Shown one piece after another: positions 28,152-36,582 of a stretch of 60,251 bases of DNA. The notes beneath the pieces were generated by a model, which was given only the letters and a program-made list of their open reading frames with translations, was not told the DNA's origin and searched no databases. Every line of letters begins with the position of its first letter. Position 1 is the first letter of the stretch. A program made the position numbers and the translations under genes. The stretch comes from an uncultured Senegalimassilia sp. (lineage in GTDB: Bacteria; Actinomycetota; Coriobacteriia; Coriobacteriales; Eggerthellaceae), in assembly GCA_934630815.1 (NCBI GenBank), contig CAKTWI010000013.1, positions 1 through 60,251 of the forward strand, given 5' to 3'.

Positions 28152-29633
28152 ATGCGCATCGGTTTCGACAACGATAAATACCTGGCTTTGCAGGCCGAGC
28201 ATATTCGTGAAAGGATCGGCCAGTTCGGCGGCAAGCTGTATCTGGAGTTCGGCGGCAAGCTGTTCGACGACTACCACGCCTCCCGCGTGCTGCCCGGCTT
28301 CCAGCCCGACAGCAAGATCCGCATGCTGCAGCAGATGGCCGAAGACGTTGAGATCATCATCGCCATCAACGCCAACGATATCGAGAAGAACAAGGTGCGC
28401 GGCGATCTGGGCATCACCTACGACGAGGACGTGCTGCGTCTGCTGGACATCTTCCGGTCCATGGGCTTCGCCACGGCCGGCGTGGTGATTACCCGCTTCG
28501 AGAACCAGCCTAACGCGCTGGCGTTCCGCCATCGCCTGGACAGCCTTGGCATCAAGAGCTACCTGCACTACCCCATCGCCGGGTATCCCTACGACACGGC
28601 GCGCATCGTGTCGTCGGAAGGCTACGGCAAGAACGAGTTCGTGGAGACCACGCATCCCTTGGTAGTGGTCACCGCCCCCGGCCCCGGTTCGGGCAAGATG
28701 GCCACGTGCCTCTCCCAGCTCTACCATGAGCACGAGCGCGGTGTCGAGGCGGGCTATGCGAAGTTCGAGACCTTCCCCATTTGGAACCTCCCGCTAAAAC
28801 ATCCGGTGAACGTGGCGTACGAGGCTGCAACCGTCGACTTGGACGACGCCAACACCATCGACCCCTTCCATCTTGAGGCATATGGTGAAACTACCGTCAA
28901 TTACAACCGTGACGTTGAGATCTTCCCGGTGCTCAAGGCCATGATGGAGCGCATCCTGGGCACCAGCCCCTACCAGTCTCCCACCGACATGGGCGTGAAC
29001 ATGGCGGGTATGGCTATTGTTGACGACGACGCGTGCCGCGAGGCCGCTAAGATGGAGATCGTGCGCCGCTACTTCCAGGCCGCGGTCGACGAACGCCGCA
29101 CCGGTCTGCACCACGAGTATGTTGAGCACCTTGAATTGCTGATGAACCAGGTGGGTGTGGACACGAACTTCTCGCCCGCACGCTCGGCCGCCTTGCTCAA
29201 GGCCGAGGCAACCGGCGCACCCGCCGGCGCCATGGTGCTGCCCGATGGCCGTGTGGTCACCGGCAAGACGTCTGATCTGCTGGGCGCCGCCTCCTCGCTG
29301 CTCATGAACGCGCTCAAGGGCGTGGCGGGCGTCGACGAGGACCTGTTCGTCATCTCCGACGAGGTCATCGAGCCCATCTGCGACCTGAAGACGTCCACGC
29401 TGCACGCGAAGAACCCGCGCCTGCATTCCGACGAGACGCTGCTGGCGCTTTCCGTGTCCAGCGCCACCGATCCGGTTGCCAAGCAACTGGTAGATGCAGC
29501 CGACCAGCTGCGCGGCTGCGACGCGTTCTTCAGCGTGATCTTGAGCCCCACCGACGAGAAGCTCTACCGCACGCTCGGCATCAACATCTGCTGCGAGCCG
29601 AAATATGAGCAGCGCAGGTACTTCCACAAGTAG
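28152..29633 (+). CDS. DUF1846 family protein
   Basis: A 493-residue soluble protein of the conserved DUF1846 family, found mainly in Firmicutes and anaerobes; its biochemical role is not known to me. It starts MRIGFDNDKYLALQAEHI and contains VVVTAPGPGSGKMATCLSQL (about residues 171-190), a glycine-rich phosphate-loop-like motif. TDMGVNMAG and VLPDGRVVTGKTSDLLGAA follow. AAGGGG lies 8 bases before ATG 28152. It is a single-gene unit with its own promoter and terminator. The glycine-rich loop suggests nucleotide binding, as an inference. Confidence 0.85.
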   Translation: MRIGFDNDKYLALQAEHIRERIGQFGGKLYLEFGGKLFDDYHASRVLPGFQPDSKIRMLQQMAEDVEIIIAINANDIEKNKVRGDLGITYDEDVLRLLDIFRSMGFATAGVVITRFENQPNALAFRHRLDSLGIKSYLHYPIAGYPYDTARIVSSEGYGKNEFVETTHPLVVVTAPGPGSGKMATCLSQLYHEHERGVEAGYAKFETFPIWNLPLKHPVNVAYEAATVDLDDANTIDPFHLEAYGETTVNYNRDVEIFPVLKAMMERILGTSPYQSPTDMGVNMAGMAIVDDDACREAAKMEIVRRYFQAAVDERRTGLHHEYVEHLELLMNQVGVDTNFSPARSAALLKAEATGAPAGAMVLPDGRVVTGKTSDLLGAASSLLMNALKGVAGVDEDLFVISDEVIEPICDLKTSTLHAKNPRLHSDETLLALSVSSATDPVAKQLVDAADQLRGCDAFFSVILSPTDEKLYRTLGINICCEPKYEQRRYFHK

Positions 29634-29675
29634 GACCTTGCTACATATTTGCTTGGCGTCACAGCCAAGGTACTC

Positions 29676-29707
29676 ACGCCCCACGAGGTTGCTCGCGGGG
29701 CGTTTTT
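29676..29707 (+). terminator. Terminator after the DUF1846 gene
   Basis: ACGCCCC-A-CGAG / CTCG-C-GGGGCGT stem with a GTTG loop, followed by TTTTTG. A second small hairpin (CTTGGC/GCCAAG) lies at 29652-29669. Confidence 0.88.
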
Positions 29708-30234
29708 GTTTGAGCAAGCGCTCGCGCGCAATGAATAACATCTGATCAGGGCGAATTTGAGGGCTTTTTCGGTGTTGCATACGACGTTGGCGGTTCAGGC
29801 TGACTACTTGCAAAAGTAGCGCTTTACCTGGCGTGTATCGGTTATTCCTTTGGGCCATCTGTTAGCTTCGGTGTTCCCTATTGTGTCAGATGAATCACTA
29901 GTTATCCTAGAATCGTCCTGACAGCGAGTCCTATAGGACATCTCAAAGCAAGCATGTGGATGCAAGGAATTACGGCGCCTACAGCCGACAGCTGAGAAAC
30001 GTGCCGTCGCTGAAGCCCGCGCAACGATAAGAGCGCAGTGAAAGCGCCTGATTAGTCTGGGCGTTAAGGGGTCACGCCACCAAGAGCCGGCGACCACAGG
30101 GGCGCGCAACCGCCAGAACGCACGAAGCAATAAGGCTGAAATGAGAAACAGCAGAATGACCTGCGTACTGAGCAATGCGAAACAAATACAGCAGCGACGC
30201 CATAACAGGAAAGAGAAAAGAATCTTAAGGGCCC
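29708..30234. other. Non-coding, AT-richer stretch before the murJ terminator
   Basis: About 530 bases without a supportable gene, visibly less GC-rich than its neighbours (31 of 60 bases are G or C in 29761-29820). A 152-codon minus-strand frame (29804-30262) has no ribosome site and begins within the murJ terminator, so I do not call it. A CTACTT-GCAA-AAGTAG hairpin lies at 29803-29818. It could be a decayed gene remnant. Confidence 0.4.
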
Positions 30235-30278
30235 AAAAACAAACGTGCCCTTCGCTCTTCAAACAGCGCAGGGCACGT
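30235..30278 (-). terminator. murJ terminator
   Basis: On the minus strand ACGTGCCCT-GCGCT pairs with AGCG-AAGGGCACGT across an 8-base loop, followed by TTGTTTTTG. It stands 62 bases after the murJ stop. Confidence 0.88.
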
Positions 30279-30340
30279 CAGGAATCGCAGGAATCAGAAA
30301 GCAGCAAGAACAGCGCACCGCCGTATCGAAGGCGAAACGA

Positions 30341-32077
30341 CTACCGGCCCAGCTTCCCGCCGATCTTGCGAACGATGGTGTTGACGAAAGCAGCCTCGGG
30401 AACGTTGAGCTTACAAGCTGGCACGAACGTCACCACCAGGGCAACCAGCCCACCCGCAGCAACATAGACCAAAGCCTGCACGATAGATCCGGACAGCGGG
30501 GACACCATCGTCTGCAACAGCCAAAGCACGGCACCGCCGGCTGCCGCACCGGCACCGCCGAGCAACACGGCCGTAGCGAAGGCACGCGCCACGGAACGCA
30601 ACCCGAACGGCCCCAGCGTACGTCGCAGATATCCGAACAGGCACATGTCCAAAACCAAGTAGAACAGCGCCTCGGCAACGGCGATGGAGCTGATGGGCAT
30701 AACGTCGGAATGACTAGCAGCGAACATGGTCAGGCCGATCTGTACAGCACCTGCAACGAAATTGAAGCCAGCGAACACGCCCATGCGGCGAAGGCTGGAA
30801 AACGTCTTTTGCAAGTAGGTGTTCACGCCGTACAGGGGCAAGGCAACGGCCCATACGGCCAGATACGTGGCGATAGCGGACACGTTCTCCATGGTGAAGG
30901 CGCCGGCATGATACAGAGTGACCAGCGGCATGCTGAACACAGCCAGGTACATGGCGAACGGGATCATAAAGAACAGGATCTGGTTGGTGCCCGAAACAAT
31001 GCCTCGTTTCACGCCTTCCATATTCCCTTCCGCCTGCATATCCGAAAGCTCGGTGAACATAGCAGTGGTGATGGGCACAGCCAAAAACGAATACGGCAGC
31101 GTGAACCACAGGCGCGCGTACGCCAGAATGGAAGGACCATTATCGGCGAAGTTGTAAGAAGCGGCGTTTTGCACCGATACGATGGCGAATGAGCACAGCA
31201 TGACGAGCACCGCAGGAACGCCGATGCCCAACGTCTCGCGAAGCGCCGGGTCACGCAGATTCACACGCGGGCGAATGCGAATGCCATTGCGCTTGAGCGC
31301 GGGCAGCTGAATGGCCATCTGAATGAACACACCGGCGGGATTGCCGATGGCGATAATATACAAGGCAAGCTGCTGATCATACGGAGCCACGAACGAGTAC
31401 GCCAAGAACGTGACGATGACGATCAGGTTGTTCGCCACCGGAGCGATGGAAGACCACAGGTAGTCGCGGCTCGCGTTAAGCAGGCCAGACACGATAGCCG
31501 AACACCCATAGAACACAATCTGTATAGCGAAGAACTGAAAGAAGAACACCGAAGTGGCCATCTGCGACTGATCAGAGTAGAAGCTTTGCGTGTAGATGAC
31601 CGCCGAGGGGAACAGCATGCACAAAAGCGAAACCGCTCCAAGCAGTAGCACCACCAGTGTAAGCAGATTTGAAGCGTATTCGTTGCCGGCACGCTGCCCC
31701 AGCTTCTTCTTCACTGAAACATACACCGGCAAAAACGCGGTGACGATCATGCCGCCGCACACCAGCTCGTAAAGCTGATTGGGAAGGTTGTTCGCCACCT
31801 GGTAGGAACTTGACAGCAGCGTGGAACCCAGCGCGAAGGCCATGGCCCAGGTACGCGCGAAACCGGTGATGCGGGAGATGATGGTGCAGATGCTGATAAG
31901 GGCCGCAGACCCGCCGATGGCGGCGGTGGAACCTTGGTCGGCAACGCCCTGAGAGGAGCGAGGTTCGCCGGATGAGGAATCCTCGTCATGCATGGCTTGC
32001 TGGGTTTGCGGGGAAGCGGCAGAGGCCGCGAGATCGGCAGAACGAGTGTGTCGAGCTCGTGCGAGCTTGTCGGACAT
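30341..32077 (-). CDS. murJ: Lipid II flippase MurJ (MviN family)
   Basis: MurJ, a MOP-superfamily transporter, flips lipid II to the outer face for PBPs and SEDS enzymes. The 578-residue protein has a hydrophilic Ser/Ala/Gln N-terminal tail (about 1-55) and then about 14 membrane segments, starting ISICTIISRITGFARTWAMA. QVANNLPNQLYELVCGGMI, PVANNLIVI and the positive residues of the cavity face are typical. I chose ATG 32077 (MSDKLARA); its ribosome site is weak (GAGAAAG). In-frame ATGs near 32116 lie in the promoter dyad. It is divergent from nadK. Confidence 0.92.
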   Translation of the reverse strand: MSDKLARARHTRSADLAASAASPQTQQAMHDEDSSSGEPRSSQGVADQGSTAAIGGSAALISICTIISRITGFARTWAMAFALGSTLLSSSYQVANNLPNQLYELVCGGMIVTAFLPVYVSVKKKLGQRAGNEYASNLLTLVVLLLGAVSLLCMLFPSAVIYTQSFYSDQSQMATSVFFFQFFAIQIVFYGCSAIVSGLLNASRDYLWSSIAPVANNLIVIVTFLAYSFVAPYDQQLALYIIAIGNPAGVFIQMAIQLPALKRNGIRIRPRVNLRDPALRETLGIGVPAVLVMLCSFAIVSVQNAASYNFADNGPSILAYARLWFTLPYSFLAVPITTAMFTELSDMQAEGNMEGVKRGIVSGTNQILFFMIPFAMYLAVFSMPLVTLYHAGAFTMENVSAIATYLAVWAVALPLYGVNTYLQKTFSSLRRMGVFAGFNFVAGAVQIGLTMFAASHSDVMPISSIAVAEALFYLVLDMCLFGYLRRTLGPFGLRSVARAFATAVLLGGAGAAAGGAVLWLLQTMVSPLSGSIVQALVYVAAGGLVALVVTFVPACKLNVPEAAFVNTIVRKIGGKLGR

Positions 32078-32100
32078 GAAAATGCGCTTTCTCGTGATGG

Positions 32101-32117
32101 TATGATTGCTCATCATA
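32101..32117. promoter_or_regulatory. Facing extended -10 promoters of murJ and nadK
   Basis: TATGAT-TGCTC-ATCATA is a perfect dyad. On the plus strand TGG-TATGAT (32101-32106) and on the minus strand TGC-TATGAT (complement of 32112-32117) are both extended -10 elements. No recognisable -35 stands behind either. The two start sites would lie within the opposite -10, so polymerases should compete. Confidence 0.55.
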
Positions 32118-32140
32118 GCAAACACGGAAAGAGGCCCCGC

Positions 32141-33028
32141 ATGCACATCCTCATCGTGCGTAATAACTCCAACTCGCAGGCGATCGACGCATCGTTGCTG
32201 CTGGTAACGTACCTGGCCACACAGGGAATCGACTATACCGTGGTCGATTCCTCGAAGCTTGCCTCCCCCCTGGCAGCCCCGGAGCTTTCCAAGCTGTTCG
32301 ACCATGGCGTGGACATGGCGGTGGCCTTAGGCGGGGACGGGACCATCCTGCGAACGGCCCGTCAGGTGGGCTTCCACGGCACGCCCATCCTGGGCATCAA
32401 CTACGGCCGTCTGGGCTTTTTGGCGAACCCGAACGAATCGGGAGTCATGGAACCGCTGGTTGCGGCGCTTTCCGGCGACGCGGCCCATGAAGTGCGCACG
32501 AACCTGGATATACGGGTGGTGTGCGAAGGCGAGGCCGACCCCTACGCCGACGACGGCGCCGGCACCGAGCCCGACGAGCCGCGTGAATACTTCGCGTTGA
32601 ACGAGGTTGCCGTCACCCGCGGCGCCAACGGCCGCATCATCGATTTCGGGTTGGGCGTTTCGGGATCGCACCTGGCGAACATGCGCGGCGACGGCTTGGT
32701 GGTGGCAAGCGCCACGGGCTCCACGGCCTATGCGCTGTCGGCAGGCGGACCGCTGGTGGCACCGGGCTTCACGGGCCTGGTGGCCGTTCCCATAGCGCCG
32801 CACACGCTGCACTCCCGCGCCGTGGTCACTGCACCGTCCGATGTGGTTGAAATGGACCTGTCCGAAAACCAGGACGATCGCGACGCCACCCTGTTCATAG
32901 ACGGCGAGCTGGTGGAGCTCGACCGACCCCTTCGACGTCTGTACGTACGCCGGGGCGACGTGCCTACCACCCTGCTGCGTTATAAGGATGAGGGCTTCTA
33001 CAACCACGCAGCAAAGGTGTTCTTCTAG
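32141..33028 (+). CDS. nadK: NAD kinase
   Basis: NadK phosphorylates NAD to NADP. The 295-residue protein has VALGGDGTILRTARQ (about residues 60-74), GINYGRLGFLAN, YFALNEVAVTRG and GDGLVVASATGSTAYALSAGGP (quoted in part: VASATGSTAYALSAGGP), the hallmarks of the family. I chose ATG 32141 (MHILIVRN), with AGAGG 6 bases upstream. The longer frame from 31988 overlaps murJ. It is a single gene ended by a long hairpin. Confidence 0.96.
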   Translation: MHILIVRNNSNSQAIDASLLLVTYLATQGIDYTVVDSSKLASPLAAPELSKLFDHGVDMAVALGGDGTILRTARQVGFHGTPILGINYGRLGFLANPNESGVMEPLVAALSGDAAHEVRTNLDIRVVCEGEADPYADDGAGTEPDEPREYFALNEVAVTRGANGRIIDFGLGVSGSHLANMRGDGLVVASATGSTAYALSAGGPLVAPGFTGLVAVPIAPHTLHSRAVVTAPSDVVEMDLSENQDDRDATLFIDGELVELDRPLRRLYVRRGDVPTTLLRYKDEGFYNHAAKVFF

Positions 33029-33049
33029 GAAGCGCGTCCCATAAAAGGA

Positions 33050-33090
33050 CAAAGGGCTCGCAGGCCTCGAATAGGCTTGCGAGCCCTTTG
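33050..33090. terminator. Long hairpin between convergent nadK and hrb
   Basis: CAAAGGGCTCGCA pairs with TGCGAGCCCTTTG, with a further inner AGGCC/AGGC helix. It serves convergent genes. The T runs are short on both sides. Confidence 0.75.
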
Positions 33091-33322
33091 CAATAGAATT
33101 CGGAAACGCAAGAAACGAACCACATACCGTTGACGGATCCCGTGAAAAGGCTTTTCCAATAGCGCACGGAAACTTCGTGAGCAGGCATATGCAGAAGAGC
33201 GCGCAATCGAACATCCGCGATTTCAGTGGCAACCAACCAACCTGCTGGCACGATGCTCCCAATCGCTTTACTAGGGAAGACGGCAACAGCGCTTACCCAA
33301 ACAGAAAAACGAACCCGATAAC

Positions 33323-34000
33323 TTACAGTTCAACTCGCTCGAAGAACTCCTTGCCGACACCGCAGACGGGGCAAACGAAATCATCGGGGAGCTCGTCGAC
33401 ATACTCCATATGCCCGCAAATGGTGCAACGCCAGGCAATCTTGGGCTGCTCGGTGTCATTCGACTCGGCCGGTGCGGCAGCGGGTTGCTCATCACCCAGA
33501 TAGCTGGATGCCTTCGGAGGCGTTTTGCCGCCCTTGACCTGATGATAGAACGCATACGTCATCGGGGAACCCGCATCGGCGATCTTGGCGCACTCCTGCA
33601 CCTCCCCCACGAACAGCACGTGCGTGCCCAAATCAAGCTCGGAGACCACCTTCGCGGAAAACCAAGCGCAGCATTGCTCGGCCACATAGGGCATGCCGGC
33701 TTCATCGCGCGCGCTTGCATGCTGGGCAAACTTGTCAAGCTCGGTGGAAGTATGGAATCCGAACGTACCGATCAGCTGCATGTCGGCCTGCTCGGACAAG
33801 CAAGACGCCGTGAACCGACCGGCCTGGCGCACGGCAGCCGTGGTGGCGTTTTCCTTGTTCAGTGCCACGCTCACCTGCAAGGGAGATGAAGTGACCTGGG
33901 CGAACGTGTTAGCTAAGCATCCGTAGTCCTTGCCGTCGAAACGCGTGCCGATGACATACATGCCGTAACTGAGCGAATGGAATGCCTGCTTGTCGATCAT
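33323..34000 (-). CDS. hrb: Flavin reductase-rubredoxin fusion (high molecular weight rubredoxin)
   Basis: The 225-residue protein joins an FMN-binding flavin reductase-like domain (about 1-165, starting MIDKQAFHSLSYGMYVIGT) to a C-terminal rubredoxin (about 180-225). The iron site is WRCTICGHMEY...DDFVCPVCGVGKEFFE with both C-x-x-C-G pairs intact. In acetogens and clostridia such Hrb proteins pass NADH electrons to flavo-diiron proteins that reduce O2 or NO; no such partner is in this window. AAGGAGG is 5 bases before ATG 34000. A Fur/PerR-like box precedes it. The gene symbol follows the Moorella name. Confidence 0.88.
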   Translation of the reverse strand: MIDKQAFHSLSYGMYVIGTRFDGKDYGCLANTFAQVTSSPLQVSVALNKENATTAAVRQAGRFTASCLSEQADMQLIGTFGFHTSTELDKFAQHASARDEAGMPYVAEQCCAWFSAKVVSELDLGTHVLFVGEVQECAKIADAGSPMTYAFYHQVKGGKTPPKASSYLGDEQPAAAPAESNDTEQPKIAWRCTICGHMEYVDELPDDFVCPVCGVGKEFFERVEL

Positions 34001-34032
34001 AAGAGCCTCCTTAATCCCGCGTTACTCGCTTC

Positions 34033-34055
34033 ATCATAAGTGATAATGATTCCTA
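34033..34055 (-). promoter_or_regulatory. Fur/PerR-like box and -10 of the hrb gene
   Basis: TGATAAT-G-ATTCCTA (34041-34055) has one perfect and one imperfect half of a 7-1-7 Fur-family site. A minus-strand -10, TATGAT (complement of 34033-34038), adjoins it, so a bound repressor would cover the promoter. Confidence 0.5.
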
Positions 34056-34338
34056 ATAGTGTTAGCTTACCACTCCTACGCCAATAGGGGGAAGAGCGGA
34101 ATGACGAAAATCGGAAGGCTGAAGCGCCAGGAGACAATGCAGCAAAATACAAGGAGCCGAAAGCAACTAGAAACGCAAAGCAATCCGGCGCAACACAGCC
34201 CAGCCGCGCCTTCAACCACACGCCGCGCAGCGCTCTTCACCCTTCCGCACCATCGACTATACGCCGCTCAGCACCCCGATTGCGGCGCAGCAGCAAAGCG
34301 TTACCGACATGCTGCACACGCGCAAAGCCCACGAAATG
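34056..34338. other. Non-coding gap between hrb promoter and rpmE terminator
   Basis: Nothing recognisable. Plus-strand frames crossing it are low-complexity antisense frames of rpmE. No promoter or repeat stands out beyond the flanking hrb box. Confidence 0.4.
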
Positions 34339-34368
34339 CAGGAAGACCCGCTTTCGCGGGCCTTCCTG
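34339..34368 (-). terminator. Hairpin after rpmE
   Basis: CAGGAAG-AC-CCGC / GCGG-GC-CTTCCTG stem with a TTTC loop, 41 bases past the rpmE stop. The T run is poor on the minus side and better on the plus side. Confidence 0.65.
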
Positions 34369-34409
34369 TTGCTTTTTGTGCAGTGCTTTTTGTGCTTAAC
34401 GCTGTAGTG

Positions 34410-34865
34410 CTATTCGGCAGCGGTCTCGGCAGCAGCCTCAACCTCAGCCTCTGCGGGAGCCTCGACGGCCTCGGCAGCGGCGGTAGCGGCCTCGATCTCG
34501 GCAGCCTTCTCAGCCTCGGCAGCAGCCTTCTTGGCGAACTCCTCGGCACGCTTGGCCTTAGCGGCGGCCTTAGCCTCGCGCTCGGCCTTCTTGGCGGCCT
34601 CGATCTCGGCGGCCTTAGCGGCACGCTCGGCCTTCTTGGCGGCCTCGCGAGCAGCCACCTGCTCCTTGGCGGAACCGAACTTGTCGGCGAAGCGCTGGAC
34701 GCGTCCGCCGGTGTCGACGAAGCGCTGCTGGCCGGTGTAGAACGGATGGCACACGTTGCAGATGTCGACCTTCAGCTCGGACTTCGTCGAGCGGGTGGTG
34801 AAGGTGTTGCCGCAGCTGCACTTGACGGTGCACTCCACGTACTCCGGATGGATTCCTTGTTTCAT
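34410..34865 (-). CDS. rpmE: 50S ribosomal protein L31 with long Lys/Ala/Glu C-terminal extension
   Basis: L31 bridges the subunits at the central protuberance. Residues 1-70 are a normal zinc-type L31: [19 protein letters not shown], then [25 protein letters not shown], with cysteines at 16, 18, 36 and 39. Residues 70-151 form a highly charged helix-prone tail of Ala, Lys and Glu that becomes acidic at the end. Typical L31 is 66-90 residues. The frame, base composition and stop are continuous, so it is not an obvious assembly error. AAGGAG is 9 bases before ATG 34865. Confidence 0.93.
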   Translation of the reverse strand: MKQGIHPEYVECTVKCSCGNTFTTRSTKSELKVDICNVCHPFYTGQQRFVDTGGRVQRFADKFGSAKEQVAAREAAKKAERAAKAAEIEAAKKAEREAKAAAKAKRAEEFAKKAAAEAEKAAEIEAATAAAEAVEAPAEAEVEAAAETAAE

Positions 34866-34888
34866 AGTCTGGTACTCCTTTTACCGTG

Positions 34889-34931
34889 CCTTGGTTTCCG
34901 ACCAAGGCGGAAGACAAGCCTTTGCATTATA
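34889..34931 (-). promoter_or_regulatory. rpmE promoter and leader hairpin
   Basis: TATAAT on the minus strand (34926-34931) is followed by a leader hairpin CCTTGGT-TTCCG-ACCAAGG (34889-34907) and then the ribosome site. L31 leaders that bind the protein are described for several bacterial groups; this short stem is a candidate of that kind. Confidence 0.5.
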
Positions 34932-34938
34932 GCACGGA

Positions 34939-34973
34939 AAACGCCGCACGCGATGACGTTCGCGCACGGCGTT
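34939..34973 (-). terminator. tig terminator
   Basis: AACGCCG and CGGCGTT arms with an inner CGCG helix, 113 bases after the tig stop, lie directly upstream of the rpmE -10. The T run is short. Confidence 0.6.
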
Positions 34974-35085
34974 CACATGTTTTCCGCGAATGAGAGCCCC
35001 TGGGAAAGATTGCCCATGCCAACCGCAGGCCGGCACCAAGTCAACGCTCCCCCCGCATAGCCTCGCCCGTGACCGATGTTGCGCC

Positions 35086-36387
35086 CTATTCGGCCTTCTC
35101 GGCGGCAGGCTCCTCGGACACGGTGATGTCGGCATGCTCGAGCAGCCAGCGGTTTGCCTTCAAGCGGCCTGCGGTCTCGCGCAGCACGAAGGCCTGGCCG
35201 TTGCCCTCCATCTGACGGCGCGCCGTGGTGGGATCGGCGGGGTTCATGGCGCGGCAGGCGGCCATGATGTCCTCGTCGTCGAGCGTCATCTTCTCGTGGC
35301 GGAACACCGCGTCGAGCGCGTAGCCCTGCACGAGCATCTGACGGGCCTGTATCATGAGCATCATGCCGAACTGCTGCTCACCGCCCTGCGACTCGACGAA
35401 CTGCTCGAAGGGGATGCCCTGCTGGGCAAGGGAGCCGCGCACGTTCTGCATAAGCGTGTCGCGCATGGACTCGTACACCTCGTCGGAGATGCTGCCCTGG
35501 AAGCGGCGGGAAAGCTCATCGGCCACCATGGTCAGCTGCATCTCCTGGTACTGAGCGCGCTGCTCGGCCTGCAGGCGCTCGGAAACAACCTGACGCAGGG
35601 ATTCCACGTCGCGGGCCATGGGCATGTTCTTCTCGATGAACTCCTGATCCACCTCCGGCACGCGCTTCTCTTGGCACTCGATCACCGTGACCTTGCAGTC
35701 AAGCGGCGCCTCGCCCTCGGGCGCGCCGGGCATATCGAAAGAGAACTCCTTGACGTCGCCCTCGTTCATGCCGATGAGGTTCTTCTCGAACTCGTCGGGC
35801 ATAAGACCCATACCCAGGATATAGGTGCGCCCATCGGTGCACAGGTTGTCCAGGCGCTTGCCGGCCTGGGAGACCTCGAGGGCGATCTTGGCGGCACCGG
35901 AGGCGTCGAGCGGCTTGGCGTCGCACTTCTCATAGGTGGCGAAGCTCTCGGCGAGCTGCTGGATCTGCTGGTCGACCATGGACTCGTCGAAGTTCAGCGG
36001 CGGCACGGTGATGGAAACCGGCTCGTAGCTGGTCAGCTCATAATCGGGCTTGGGGGTCACCTGCACCTTGAACTCGAAGACCTGGCCGCGCTTGATGGGC
36101 TTGTCGATGATGGGCGTGGGCGGGAACGCCGGGCACAGATTGCGCTTGTCCACGGCAAACGGCACGAGGTAGTCGATGGCCATCTGCTGGGAAACGGAAT
36201 CCAGGTCCTTGATGCCGAGCTTGTCCTCAGCGGCCTGGGCCGGCGTCTGACCCTGCGGCACTTCCACGCCCATGCTCGCGCAGAACGAATAGTGCGCCAC
36301 GTTGAACGCCTGCGCCACCTCGGCGGTTGCGGCGGCGGCGGTGAGCTCGATAAGGCCGTCCTCGAGCTTCTTCTCGGTAACCTTCAT
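35086..36387 (-). CDS. tig: Trigger factor-like ribosome-associated chaperone/PPIase
   Basis: Trigger factor meets nascent chains at the ribosome exit. The 433-residue protein has an N-terminal domain, a central FKBP-type domain (about residues 150-240, with GMGLMPDEFEKNLIGMNEGD) and a helical C-terminal domain (240-433). The ribosome-docking signature GFRxGK is absent. Its place (about residues 35-55) reads FCASMGVEVPQGQTPAQAAE. Domain order and length still fit Tig. GAAGGGG is 6 bases before ATG 36387, and minus-strand TACAAT (36422-36427) is a likely -10. Neighbouring rpmE fits a translation context. Confidence 0.82.
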   Translation of the reverse strand: MKVTEKKLEDGLIELTAAAATAEVAQAFNVAHYSFCASMGVEVPQGQTPAQAAEDKLGIKDLDSVSQQMAIDYLVPFAVDKRNLCPAFPPTPIIDKPIKRGQVFEFKVQVTPKPDYELTSYEPVSITVPPLNFDESMVDQQIQQLAESFATYEKCDAKPLDASGAAKIALEVSQAGKRLDNLCTDGRTYILGMGLMPDEFEKNLIGMNEGDVKEFSFDMPGAPEGEAPLDCKVTVIECQEKRVPEVDQEFIEKNMPMARDVESLRQVVSERLQAEQRAQYQEMQLTMVADELSRRFQGSISDEVYESMRDTLMQNVRGSLAQQGIPFEQFVESQGGEQQFGMMLMIQARQMLVQGYALDAVFRHEKMTLDDEDIMAACRAMNPADPTTARRQMEGNGQAFVLRETAGRLKANRWLLEHADITVSEEPAAEKAE

Positions 36388-36582
36388 GGGATCCCCTTCT
36401 GATTGATGATGAAACGCTCACATTGTAACGCAACCCGGCGGCATGCAACCCCTCATGCGGCAAGGCCGCAAGCCGTTGCTTCGCGCCGGACGCGGAGCCC
36501 GGTTCGGCAAGACCGCACGCCCCGCATCGTCGCGGCAAGCAGCTGGCGGCGCCGGGCATGGCACCCGCCGCGGTGCCGCCCG

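Noticed and set aside
29804..30262. 152-codon minus-strand frame with a hydrophobic N-terminus
   Set aside because: It starts inside the murJ terminator hairpin, has no ribosome site and no recognisable family. The hydrophobic start is read from the terminator and its T run.
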